The position numbers and the translations under genes are program-made. A DNA stretch of 40,347 bases, from NCBI GenBank assembly GCA_900757865.1, contig CAAEPH010000045.1, positions 1-40,347 on the forward strand, given 5' to 3'. Numbering within the stretch: position 1 is the stretch's first letter; every line of letters begins with the position of its first letter. Positions 16,653 through 24,724 of the stretch are shown piece by piece. Source of the DNA: an uncultured Sutterella sp. Its GTDB lineage: Bacteria; Pseudomonadota; Gammaproteobacteria; Burkholderiales; Burkholderiaceae_F. The notes below the pieces were generated by a model. That model saw only the letters and a program-made list of their open reading frames with translations, was not told the origin of the DNA and made no database searches.

Positions 16653-17828
16653 ATGCTAACCATACAGTCCATGTCAGAGCAGGGAGATGACGCCTGGAGA
16701 GGGAGACAGGCGGCTAAAAAGCGACGAGAGTACACCATCCAGGCAGTGTTATTGCTTGTGTTGTGTGCGATCGTTGCCGCTGCGGTGATGAATGTTTCTG
16801 ACAATTTGGCAGAGCGACATATTCGAAGCGGTTTTTCTTTTGTGTTTAGCTCAACAGGATTTGACATTGGGGAATCGATGATTCCTTTTGCTAGTCAAGA
16901 CCCCATGTGGAAAGGATTTCTTGTTGGTATGTTGAATACTATCAAGGTGTCCTTATACGCTATCGTGACCGCCACGATCTTAGGGGTCATTGTTGGTCTT
17001 ATGCGTTTGTCGCGACATCCCTTACTGCGTTTTTTAGGGGTCGCACACGTAGAGGTTTACCGAAATATCCCTCTACTTGTCTTGTTACTTGCTGTGTACT
17101 TACTTGTGACTGAGCTCTTGCCTGGTGCACGCAGTGCGTTACATATTGGTGACTGGGTCTATTTATCTAAGAGTGGGCTTCAGTACGCAGTTCCTGCTTT
17201 TTCGGGCACGGCTATCTGGTTGGCTTTAGGTGGGGCAACTCTGAGCGCCTTTGTGAGCTATCGATATGTGCGCGCTAAGACGACTGATCTCGTTGCCTCA
17301 TTGTGGGCCTTGGTGAGTTTTGCGGTTGTAGCTTGTTTGATTTGGCTACTGGTGGGTACATTGGGTGGTTGGATTCATCCTGAGCAAACTCGCTTTGCCT
17401 TGAGAGGCGGTGGGCAAATAACGCCAGAGTTTTTGTCACTGTGGATTGGTCTAACCTTGTTTACTTCGGCGGCTATTGCCGAAATTGTTCGTGCTGGAGT
17501 TTTAGCGGTTAGACCTCAGCAATGGGATGCGGGCTTTGCTTTAGGGCTTACTAGGGCCGAGACAATTAGCTACGTCATCTTTCCTCAATCTATGAGGTTG
17601 GTTATTCCGCCATTATCGAGTCAGTTCATGAATTTGACGAAAAACTCATCTTTAGCTGTGGTGGTTGGGTATCCAGATTTGGTGAGTATTGGAAACACCA
17701 CGATCAACGTGAGTGCTCAAGCGTTGGAGGTCATCTGTATCATTATGATGGTCTATTTGTCACTCAATTTGATCATTTCCTTGGTGATGAACATGTTCAA
17801 TCGACGAGTTATGCAAGCTCCCCAGTAA
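16653..17828 (+). CDS. aapQ: amino-acid ABC transporter permease (AapQ-like)
   Basis: This is the first of two inner-membrane permease subunits of the importer. At 391 residues it is of the long AapQ/BztB type. A cytoplasmic N-terminus is followed by a first helix (VLLLVLCAIVAAAVMNV) and a long insert containing TGFDIGESMIPFASQD. The HisM/GlnP-like core comes next. A loop (LPGARSALHIGDWVYLSKSGL) splits the core, as in AapQ. The EAA loop that contacts the ATPase is EIVRAGVLAVRPQQWDAGFA followed by LGLTRAETISYVIFPQ, near residues 270-305. The ATG at 16653 has only a weak GAGAG upstream; an in-frame ATG at 16671 is an alternative start. It is 13 bp from the second permease gene. Confidence 0.93.
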   Translation: MLTIQSMSEQGDDAWRGRQAAKKRREYTIQAVLLLVLCAIVAAAVMNVSDNLAERHIRSGFSFVFSSTGFDIGESMIPFASQDPMWKGFLVGMLNTIKVSLYAIVTATILGVIVGLMRLSRHPLLRFLGVAHVEVYRNIPLLVLLLAVYLLVTELLPGARSALHIGDWVYLSKSGLQYAVPAFSGTAIWLALGGATLSAFVSYRYVRAKTTDLVASLWALVSFAVVACLIWLLVGTLGGWIHPEQTRFALRGGGQITPEFLSLWIGLTLFTSAAIAEIVRAGVLAVRPQQWDAGFALGLTRAETISYVIFPQSMRLVIPPLSSQFMNLTKNSSLAVVVGYPDLVSIGNTTINVSAQALEVICIIMMVYLSLNLIISLVMNMFNRRVMQAPQ

Positions 17829-17841
17829 GAGGAAGAGCAAA

Positions 17842-18927
17842 ATGTCAATGTTGTCGCAATCTTCTTTTTCAGGTGGTCGGTTGACAAAACTTCGCCAGCG
17901 CTTCTTCTATTCGAAGTATGCGAGTTTGCTGACCCTAGTGATCAGTGTTGTTTTATTGTGGGCCCTTTTGTCTTTTTTCCGTTGGGCCGTTGTTGATGCA
18001 ACCTGGGTTCCCGATCCCGAGGCTTGTCGACAGGGTGCGGGAGCGTGTTGGGGATTCGTAGCTGAAAAGTGGCGTCTCATTTTGTTTGGTCGATATCCCT
18101 ATGAGTGGCAGTGGCGCCCTGCATTAGCGACCCTCATAGTTCTTCTGATGCTAGTGTTTAGTGCGATTCCAACCTTCTGGAGGGCCCCGTTTTATAAGTA
18201 CCTTTTGTGGGGCTGGATCGTATCATTGGGAGCTTTTTTTGCTCTTATGCTGGGGGGTGTTTTTGGCCTGAGTCGAATTTCAACAGATATGTGGGGTGGG
18301 TTACCCCTGACTGTTGTGTTGACCCTCTTTGGAATGGGGGCGTCGTTGCCTATTGGTATTCTTTTGGCTCTGGGGCGACGGAGTAAAATGCCCATTATTT
18401 CAGGTATTAGCACAGGGTATATTGAGTTAGTGCGTGGTATTCCACTAGTCACCGTTTTGTTTGTAGCGACCTTTATTTTTCCTCTGTTACTCCCTTCAGG
18501 ATTCCGGTTGGACGCTTTTTGGCGAGTGGTGATTGCTATTGTTCTTTTTCAGGCAGCTTATATTGCTGAAACGGTCCGTGGTGGTATTCAGACTATTCCC
18601 CGTGGGCAATTCCTAGCAGCTGAGTCATTAGGACTAACGAAGTGGCAAACCTATGCCTATGTCATTTTGCCCCAAGCATTAGTCGCGGTCATCCCTGCGT
18701 TTATCAATAGTCTTTTATCATGCTTCATGGATACATCGTTAGTGACCGTGGTTTCTATGACAGATTTAACAGGTGGATTGAAATTGGCGCTTGGCGATGC
18801 CCGGTGGCGAAGTTTCTTTATTGAGGGATATCTTCTGATTGCAGCGATTTATTTTTCGTTTAGTTTTGTTGTTTCGCGTTATAGCCTTTGGTTAGAAAGA
18901 TACCTCGGTGGTGGAAAACACCATTGA
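17842..18927 (+). CDS. aapM: amino-acid ABC transporter permease (AapM-like)
   Basis: This is the second permease subunit, 361 residues, of the AapM/BztC type. An N-terminal helix (LLTLVISVVLLWALLSFF) is followed by a soluble insert and the transport core. The EAA loop is AETVRGGIQTIPRGQFLAAE followed by SLGLTKWQTYAYVILPQ, near residues 235-275. AGGAAG upstream of the ATG at 17842 supports the start. In Aap and Bzt operons the next gene is the ATPase (AapP/BztD). Here it is replaced by an unrelated DUF1857 gene 17 bp downstream, so the transporter must use an ATPase encoded elsewhere or a shared one. That is inference; an ATPase just outside the window is excluded by distance, since about 21 kb of sequence follows. 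Confidence 0.92.
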   Translation: MSMLSQSSFSGGRLTKLRQRFFYSKYASLLTLVISVVLLWALLSFFRWAVVDATWVPDPEACRQGAGACWGFVAEKWRLILFGRYPYEWQWRPALATLIVLLMLVFSAIPTFWRAPFYKYLLWGWIVSLGAFFALMLGGVFGLSRISTDMWGGLPLTVVLTLFGMGASLPIGILLALGRRSKMPIISGISTGYIELVRGIPLVTVLFVATFIFPLLLPSGFRLDAFWRVVIAIVLFQAAYIAETVRGGIQTIPRGQFLAAESLGLTKWQTYAYVILPQALVAVIPAFINSLLSCFMDTSLVTVVSMTDLTGGLKLALGDARWRSFFIEGYLLIAAIYFSFSFVVSRYSLWLERYLGGGKHH

Positions 18928-18944
18928 GCGGAAGGAGAAGTTTC

Positions 18945-19421
18945 ATGTTTGTGACATTTCATGAGCACATTATTCGTGTATCCCAGGGCCCGCAAGATGG
19001 GATTACTAGTGAAGATCTATGGAAAGCTTTGTTAGAGTTTGTCCGTCGTCCACATTTTTATGTTGAGCATCTGACTAACTCTCAAATTATTAGTGAAAAG
19101 CCCCAAGAAAATGGCACTCGATTTGAACGTCAATTAAATTTTGACAAAATAAAAGTTGAGGATGTCGTGGATGCCTTGCCTGAAAGCAAGACCATCATTA
19201 CACATGTAAAACCGTCGAGTCAGTATCCAGAGTCCAGCCTCCTCATTCGAATAGAGGAGCCCGAAGCAGATACGCTTTTTATCCGCTTCATTTATGAAGA
19301 GGAACAACATGATGAAAATCCATTGCTCCAGGATTTAAGACGTCAAGCTTATGAAGCAAAGGATCAACATTTGGTTGAGGGGTTGTTGAGTTGGATTATG
19401 GAAAAGAAGAAACATAGCTAG
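18945..19421 (+). CDS. DUF1857 (AtaL-like, START-fold) protein
   Basis: This 158-residue protein matches the DUF1857/AtaL-like family. It has the typical opening FVTFHEHIIRVSQGP, then LWKALLEFVRRPHFYVEHL, a strand reading RFERQLNFDKIKVEDVVD, and a C-terminal helix near LVEGLLSWIMEKKKHS. These proteins are thought to adopt a START/Bet v 1-like fold that binds a hydrophobic ligand, but no reaction is established. The open frame extends upstream to 18888 inside the permease gene. The ATG at 18945 is preferred because GGAAGGAGAAG lies 4 nt upstream and it gives the family start. It is 17 bp after the permease gene, so it is probably cotranscribed, and a terminator follows. Whether it has any role in amino-acid import is unknown. 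Confidence 0.82.
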   Translation: MFVTFHEHIIRVSQGPQDGITSEDLWKALLEFVRRPHFYVEHLTNSQIISEKPQENGTRFERQLNFDKIKVEDVVDALPESKTIITHVKPSSQYPESSLLIRIEEPEADTLFIRFIYEEEQHDENPLLQDLRRQAYEAKDQHLVEGLLSWIMEKKKHS

Positions 19422-19455
19422 TTTAGCTACCGAATCAGACCGTTTAGCATATAAG

Positions 19456-19477
19456 AAAGCCCTCAGTAGAGGGCTTT
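19456..19477 (+). terminator. intrinsic terminator after the DUF1857 gene
   Basis: A 9-bp perfect stem (AAAGCCCTC / GAGGGCTTT) with the tetraloop AGTA lies 35 bp after the DUF1857 stop and just before tex. The T-run is short (TTTTCG), so efficiency may be moderate. Confidence 0.65.
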
Positions 19478-19501
19478 TCGATAAGAAATAGCGACTAAAG
19501 A

Positions 19502-21784
19502 ATGAACGAAAATAGTAATCAAGACAGTCAGATTGTGTCCCGAATAGCGCAGGAAGTTAATGCAAAACCCTGGCAGATCCAGGCGGCAGTTAACTTGCTT
19601 GACGAAGGAGCAACCGTCCCTTTTATTGCACGCTATCGAAAAGAAAAAACAGGTAGCTTGGATGACACCCAGTTGCGTTTGTTGCAGGATCGTTTGTCGT
19701 ATCACAGAGGTTTGGAGGAACGTCGTGAGGTTATCCTTCGCTCGGTAGAGCAACAAGGGAAGTTGACCGAGGACTTAAGGAAAGCAATTCTGGAGGCAGA
19801 CAATAAGCAACGGTTGGAAGATTTGTATCTTCCTTATCGGCCGAAGCGACGTACTCGAGCCACGATGGCTAAGGAGGCAGGATTAGAGCCTCTAGCCGAT
19901 TCACTCTTTCAAGATCCTTCTCAAAACCCCAATGATCTAGCCCAACGCTATATCAAGGCTGAATCGGATTTTGATACGGTCGAAAAAGTGCTTAATGGGG
20001 CACGCGATATTTTGGTTGAGCGCTTTAGTGAAGATAGTGAGCTGTTAAAAATATTGCGCCAGTTTATCGATATACACGGGGTGTTGAAAAGTCACCTTGT
20101 AGAAGGAAGAGAAAGAGAAGGGGCAAAGTTTAAGGATTATTTTGATTTTACCCAACGACTTTCAGAAATTCCTTCTCATAGAGCTTTGGCTCTGTTTCGT
20201 GGAAATGCCGAAGGCGTTTTGTCTTTAGCAATGTGTCCTACGGATCTCGAAGAGGTTGGGTTAGAACAAGAAATCGCCAACTATTATCGTTTGCGGGATT
20301 TAAAGCGACCAGCAGATGCTTGGTTGCAACAGTGTTGTCGCTGGGCGTGGCGAGTGAAGTTGCAACCTGCATTAGAAGTTGAAGCGTTTTCTCATCTCAG
20401 GGAACAAGCCGAAAATGAGGCTATCAAAGTTTTTGGCATTAATTTGCACGACTTGTTGCTAGCTTCTCCTGCAGGGCAACGGGTTGTAATGGGGTTGGAC
20501 CCTGGTATTCGAACAGGGGTTAAAGTGGCTGTGGTTGGCCGTCAAGGAGACTTGTTAGAGACGGCTGTCATTTATCCCTTTGAACCTCATAATCGATATG
20601 ACGAGGCCAAGAAGAAGCTCATCACTTTATGTGAAACGTTTCATGTGGAATTGATATCTATTGGTAATGGAACAGCTAGCCGTGAAACGGATAAGTTGGC
20701 TGGTGAAGTGGTTGAGGCTATGGGGAACAAGGCCTTACATAAGGTTGTGGTGAGTGAAGCTGGAGCGTCCGTATATTCAGCTTCAGAATTGGCAGCACAA
20801 GAGTTGCCTGATGTGGACGTGAGTTATCGGGGAGCTATATCCATTGCGCGCCGACTACAAGATCCTTTAGCTGAACTCGTAAAAATTGAACCCAAGGCAA
20901 TTGGGGTGGGGCAGTACCAGCATGATGTGAATCAGGTGTTGCTGACCGAGCGTCTTGATGCGGTGGTAGAAGACTGCGTAAATGCTGTGGGTGTGAATGT
21001 GAACACGGCTAGTGTGCCACTCTTGCAAAGAATTTCGGGTCTAAGTCGAAGTAAAGCGCAACAAATCGTGGATTATCGTACCGAGCATGGCGAATTTAAA
21101 AGCCGAAATGATTTGAAAGATGTGCACGGTATAGGCCCTAAAACTTATCAGCAATGCGCGGGATTCTTGAGAATTATGGGCGGAGTCAATGCGCTGGATG
21201 CTTCAGCTGTTCACCCCGAGTCTTATGATATTGTAGATCGCATTGCAGCAAGCATCGGACTTTCTGTTTCTAACCTTATCGGGAACTCTTCTATATTACA
21301 TAGTCTTAATCTCAATGCGTTTATAACTCCTGACGTTGGGTTGCCCACCTTGATGGATATTGTGCGTGAGTTGGAAAAGCCTGGCAGAGATCCTCGACCA
21401 GAGTTCTCCTATGCAAAATTCGATGAAAATGTCCACAACATTGAAGACTTAGTTCCTGGGATGGTGCTAGAGGGGGCGGTCACTAATGTGGCTCAATTTG
21501 GCGCTTTTGTGGATATTGGTGTTCACCAAGACGCCCTGGTGCATATATCCCAGCTTTCTGAACGGTTTGTAAAAGACCCTCACGATGTCGTCAAAGTGGG
21601 GGATATCGTTAGAGTCAAAGTGTTGGACGTGGATTTAGAGAGACGTCGTATTTCGTTGACGATGAAGGTAGAGTCCAAACAAGATCATGTTCCTCAAAAG
21701 AAGAATCAGACGAAAACATCATCCCATCGACAAACCGACACGGCTATGTCACGGGCTTTTGCTGGGTTGATTTCCTCTCACTGA
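19502..21784 (+). CDS. tex: Tex family RNA-binding transcription accessory protein
   Basis: Tex is a cytoplasmic nucleic-acid-binding protein, first described in Bordetella as affecting toxin gene expression, and widely conserved. The 760 residues follow the known architecture. The N-terminal helical region contains PFIARYRKEKTGSLDD and LEDLYLPYRPKRRTRATMA. A YqgF-like RNase H fold begins near residue 330 (VVMGLDPGIRTGVKVAVV). A helix-hairpin-helix region follows (PLLQRISGLSRSKAQQIVDY and DLKDVHGIGPKTYQQCAGFL). An S1 domain is at about 655-725 (GMVLEGAVTNVAQFGAFVDI and DALVHISQLSERFV). The ATG at 19502 has only a weak AAAG upstream. It is separated from the transporter cluster by a terminator and precedes prfC by 91 bp. 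Confidence 0.96.
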   Translation: MNENSNQDSQIVSRIAQEVNAKPWQIQAAVNLLDEGATVPFIARYRKEKTGSLDDTQLRLLQDRLSYHRGLEERREVILRSVEQQGKLTEDLRKAILEADNKQRLEDLYLPYRPKRRTRATMAKEAGLEPLADSLFQDPSQNPNDLAQRYIKAESDFDTVEKVLNGARDILVERFSEDSELLKILRQFIDIHGVLKSHLVEGREREGAKFKDYFDFTQRLSEIPSHRALALFRGNAEGVLSLAMCPTDLEEVGLEQEIANYYRLRDLKRPADAWLQQCCRWAWRVKLQPALEVEAFSHLREQAENEAIKVFGINLHDLLLASPAGQRVVMGLDPGIRTGVKVAVVGRQGDLLETAVIYPFEPHNRYDEAKKKLITLCETFHVELISIGNGTASRETDKLAGEVVEAMGNKALHKVVVSEAGASVYSASELAAQELPDVDVSYRGAISIARRLQDPLAELVKIEPKAIGVGQYQHDVNQVLLTERLDAVVEDCVNAVGVNVNTASVPLLQRISGLSRSKAQQIVDYRTEHGEFKSRNDLKDVHGIGPKTYQQCAGFLRIMGGVNALDASAVHPESYDIVDRIAASIGLSVSNLIGNSSILHSLNLNAFITPDVGLPTLMDIVRELEKPGRDPRPEFSYAKFDENVHNIEDLVPGMVLEGAVTNVAQFGAFVDIGVHQDALVHISQLSERFVKDPHDVVKVGDIVRVKVLDVDLERRRISLTMKVESKQDHVPQKKNQTKTSSHRQTDTAMSRAFAGLISSH

Positions 21785-21875
21785 TGTGATTTTTCTTAGT
21801 TTGAATCATGGCCTTATAAAGCTGTTCTGTTACACTACACCTCCTCTAAATTGATGCATTTTGCTAAGCATAAAA

Positions 21876-23477
21876 ATGACTAGTCCTAATCCTGCGCTCG
21901 TTCGCGATGTTGAAGAACGCCGAACGTTTGCGATTATTTCTCACCCTGACGCAGGGAAGACAACTTTAACTGAAAAATTACTTCTTTTCGGTGGTGCTAT
22001 CCAAATGGCTGGTGCTGTTAAAGGCCGAAAAGCACATCGTCATGCAACATCCGACTGGATGGAGGTTGAGAAAGAGCGTGGAATTTCGGTCACTAGCTCA
22101 GTGATGCAATTTAAATATGCAAACCATGTGATCAATCTACTTGATACGCCGGGGCACGAGGATTTCTCCGAGGATACGTATCGCGTACTTACGGCAGTGG
22201 ATGCGGCCATCATGGTTATTGATGCAGCCAAAGGTGTGGAAGCACAGACGATTAAACTCTTGGAAGTGTGTCGCCTTAGAAAAACCCCCATTATCACGTT
22301 TATCAATAAATTTGACCGTGAGGTACGATCACCACTCGATTTGCTAAGTGAGATTGAAAGCATTTTGAAACTGCAATGCGTGCCCATCACTTGGCCAATC
22401 GGAATGGGGAAGACCTTTAGAGGGGTTTTCTCGCTTCTCAAAAATCAAATGATTCGCTTTACCCCAGGGGAAGATAAGCTTACTAAAGATAGGGAAATCA
22501 TCGAAGGATTGGAGAATCCTGAGTTGGATCGTCTGTTTCCCATGGAGATGCCTGAAGCTCGAGAAAGTATCGAACTTGTTGAAGGTGCTACAGAGCCTTT
22601 CTCGTTAGAAAAGTTCCTTTCGGGGGATCAAAGTCCAGTCTTTTTCGGGTCGGGGGTTAATAATTTTGGTGTTCAAGATTTGTTGGATGCCCTTGTGAAT
22701 TGGGCACCATCTCCACGGTCCCGCCAGACGACTATACGGACCGTTGAACCAACAGAGCCAAAGTTTACGGGTTTTGTCTTTAAGATCCAAGCCAATATGG
22801 ATCCCAAGCACCGCGATCGTATTGCTTTTTTCCGTGTCTGCTCAGGACGATATCAGCCTGGAATGAAAACATTTCACGCCCGAGAGGGTAAAGAAATGAA
22901 AATCCCTAATGCCTTAACCTTTATGGCTCAGGATCGCGTCATTATGACGGACGCTGTAGCAGGCGATATCATCGGGATCTACAACCATGGTCAATTGCAT
23001 ATTGGGGATACCTTGACTGAAGGTGAACCGTTGATGTTTACCGGTATTCCAAATTTCGCTCCAGAATTGTTCCGCGCAGCCAGAAGTAAGGACCCTTTTA
23101 AAGCGAAGCAACTTCAAAAAGGCCTTCAGGAATTGGGGGAAGAAGGTGCTATTCAAGTTTTTACGACGGACCTTGGAAACATCATCTTAGGTGCGGTGGG
23201 CTTTTTGCAGTTCGAAATCGTAGCTCAGCGACTGGCTACGGAATACAAGGTAGATGCTATTTACGAACCAGTTGAAATCTCAACAGCTCGTTGGTTATCC
23301 TTTCCGAACGAGCAAATGAAAAAAGAGTTTGAGGCGGAACAGTTGGCTCGTCTTGCTGTGGATGTGAACGGCAATGTGGTGTATTTAGCCAGTTCTATTT
23401 ACAACTTGGAAACGACCATGAAACATTGGCCAGACGTGAAGTTCCATACGACAAGGGAAATGAATCAGAAATTTTGA
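21876..23477 (+). CDS. prfC: peptide chain release factor 3
   Basis: RF3 is a GTPase that recycles RF1 and RF2 from the ribosome after termination. Its G domain shows G1 (ISHPDAGKTTLTEKLL), the switch region with ERGISVTSSVMQF, G3 (LLDTPGHEDFSEDTYR) and G4 (FINKFDREVR). The beta-barrel domain contains GFVFKIQANMDPKHRDRIAF, and the C-terminus contains GAVGFLQFEIVAQRLATEY. Starting at the ATG at 21876 it has 533 residues, close to E. coli RF3 (529). The frame can be read from a TTG at 21861, but those extra codons are not family-like. The gene converges on hydE. The only strong rightward terminator downstream lies at 23647-23681, inside the hydE coding region. Confidence 0.96.
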   Translation: MTSPNPALVRDVEERRTFAIISHPDAGKTTLTEKLLLFGGAIQMAGAVKGRKAHRHATSDWMEVEKERGISVTSSVMQFKYANHVINLLDTPGHEDFSEDTYRVLTAVDAAIMVIDAAKGVEAQTIKLLEVCRLRKTPIITFINKFDREVRSPLDLLSEIESILKLQCVPITWPIGMGKTFRGVFSLLKNQMIRFTPGEDKLTKDREIIEGLENPELDRLFPMEMPEARESIELVEGATEPFSLEKFLSGDQSPVFFGSGVNNFGVQDLLDALVNWAPSPRSRQTTIRTVEPTEPKFTGFVFKIQANMDPKHRDRIAFFRVCSGRYQPGMKTFHAREGKEMKIPNALTFMAQDRVIMTDAVAGDIIGIYNHGQLHIGDTLTEGEPLMFTGIPNFAPELFRAARSKDPFKAKQLQKGLQELGEEGAIQVFTTDLGNIILGAVGFLQFEIVAQRLATEYKVDAIYEPVEISTARWLSFPNEQMKKEFEAEQLARLAVDVNGNVVYLASSIYNLETTMKHWPDVKFHTTREMNQKF

Positions 23478-23525
23478 TAAATGAATACTCACGAATAAAC
23501 CCTTGTAACACAGTGAAACAAAAAC

Positions 23526-23541
23526 AAGTAAGCGCTTACTT
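23526..23541. promoter_or_regulatory. 16-bp perfect palindrome resembling a LacI-family operator
   Basis: AAGTAAGCGCTTACTT is perfectly self-complementary with a central CG, the form seen in LacI/GalR-family operators. It lies in the 122-bp convergent gap between prfC and hydE, where no promoter is needed, so its role is unclear. It lacks a loop and a T-run and is a poor terminator by itself. Confidence 0.3.
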
Positions 23542-23599
23542 CTCTTAGCTAATATTTGTTCTCTCGTGCCCAAACAAGGCAAGAGCCCAGAGGATGTCA

Positions 23600-24724
23600 T
23601 TAGTGCTTCTTGCCTTCTCTGTTTCGCCAGTGTTCGGATGAACCGTAGCCATTGTAGGTTAAGTGACGACCTACAATGGCTTTTATTTTTTGCTCTAGGA
23701 GTTGATTTGCTTCTGCACCGATTTCTGTTCCCGATTTGTGATCATATAGGGCATAAGATTTTCTAGTGTATTGAGGGGTAATATTGGGCATTACAACATT
23801 GCAACCATAGAGAATCCCATCAATCCTGCCACTTACGCTCAGTGTCTCAAGCGCCGTGGCAGCCGCAATGTTGACATCTTTTAGCACGATCCGAGTAACG
23901 GCAAGCATGTTTAAGCTTAATTGCTTTAGTCTCTCAATGGGCATCATACCTAGATGACTAATGTCACCTCCTAGGCTTGTAATGTAGGGGCCCATACCAA
24001 TCATGTCGATATCAAGCTCTTCAAGACATCGGATGTCTCGGACGAGATCATCCAGTGTCTGTGTAGGCAAACCAATCATGACGCCTGTACCGACTTGATA
24101 GCCAATTTCTTTGAGATGACGTAGTGCTCGTAGTCTGCCTTCAAACGTTTTCTCATGTTTCCCTGGGGTGCTATGAAGGGTATGGAAAAGCCGAGTATTG
24201 CTCGTTTCTATTCGCAATAAATACCGTAACGCCTCCTTATTCCCAGCTGCATCAGCCCATCTCTGATAGGTTTCACGAGTTTGTTCACCTAGACTGAGCG
24301 TAATCCCTAGACCGTCGGGCAGAGCAGATGTTTGGGTGGCATGATGGATGTCGTTGAGAAGGTCGCAAATAAACTGAATCCACTTTTCATCTCGTCGCTC
24401 ACCTGCTTGTATGGCGATGGAGCCGTAGCCATGTTCAAGGGCATAATGAGCAATGTCCAAAACCGTCGCTTTGTCTAGGGTATATCGCTCAACGGAGTGA
24501 TTGTTCTTACGAATACCGCAGTAGCGACAATTCGCTGTGCAAATGTTGCTGAGCTCGATAAGACCACGTAAATAGATTTCGGGACCCACACACTCAGTGG
24601 TTACCTCAAACGCCTTTTTCTGAAGACGACTACAGCTGTATGGGTCTTCCAAGGACAAGAGTGTGATCAAATCACTATCAGAAAATGAGGTTTGCTCGAG
24701 TATAGCGCCGAGGGTATCAGTCAT
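23600..24724 (-). CDS. hydE: [FeFe]-hydrogenase maturation radical SAM protein HydE
   Basis: HydE is one of three maturases (HydE, HydF, HydG) that build the H-cluster of [FeFe]-hydrogenase. The radical SAM cysteines are C62, C66 and C69 in ICTANCRYCGIRK. The following region (HYALEHGYGSIAIQAGERRD, then RIETSNTRLFHTLH and IGYQVGTGVMIGLPTQTLDD, then MIGMGPYI) matches HydE rather than biotin synthase. The C-terminal CX7CX2C cluster of some HydE proteins is absent; that cluster is known to be dispensable. The protein is 374 residues, slightly longer than T. maritima HydE (348). Its ATG overlaps the hydF TGA by two bases, so the two are translationally coupled. The last codons overlap a rightward terminator structure. 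No hydG or hydrogenase gene is in the window. Confidence 0.9.
   Translation of the reverse strand: MTDTLGAILEQTSFSDSDLITLLSLEDPYSCSRLQKKAFEVTTECVGPEIYLRGLIELSNICTANCRYCGIRKNNHSVERYTLDKATVLDIAHYALEHGYGSIAIQAGERRDEKWIQFICDLLNDIHHATQTSALPDGLGITLSLGEQTRETYQRWADAAGNKEALRYLLRIETSNTRLFHTLHSTPGKHEKTFEGRLRALRHLKEIGYQVGTGVMIGLPTQTLDDLVRDIRCLEELDIDMIGMGPYITSLGGDISHLGMMPIERLKQLSLNMLAVTRIVLKDVNIAAATALETLSVSGRIDGILYGCNVVMPNITPQYTRKSYALYDHKSGTEIGAEANQLLEQKIKAIVGRHLTYNGYGSSEHWRNREGKKH
23647..23681 (+). terminator. rightward terminator embedded in the 3' end of hydE
   Basis: A perfect 13-bp stem (AGCCATTGTAGGT / ACCTACAATGGCT) with a 9-nt loop is followed on the plus strand by TTATTTTTTG. The minus-strand flank is not T-rich. 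It would stop transcripts from prfC, 170 bp downstream of its stop, while coding for HydE residues on the opposite strand. Confidence 0.62.

Noticed and set aside
22040..22441. 133-codon minus-strand frame inside prfC
   Set aside because: It mirrors the strongly conserved GTPase domain of prfC; no family resemblance.
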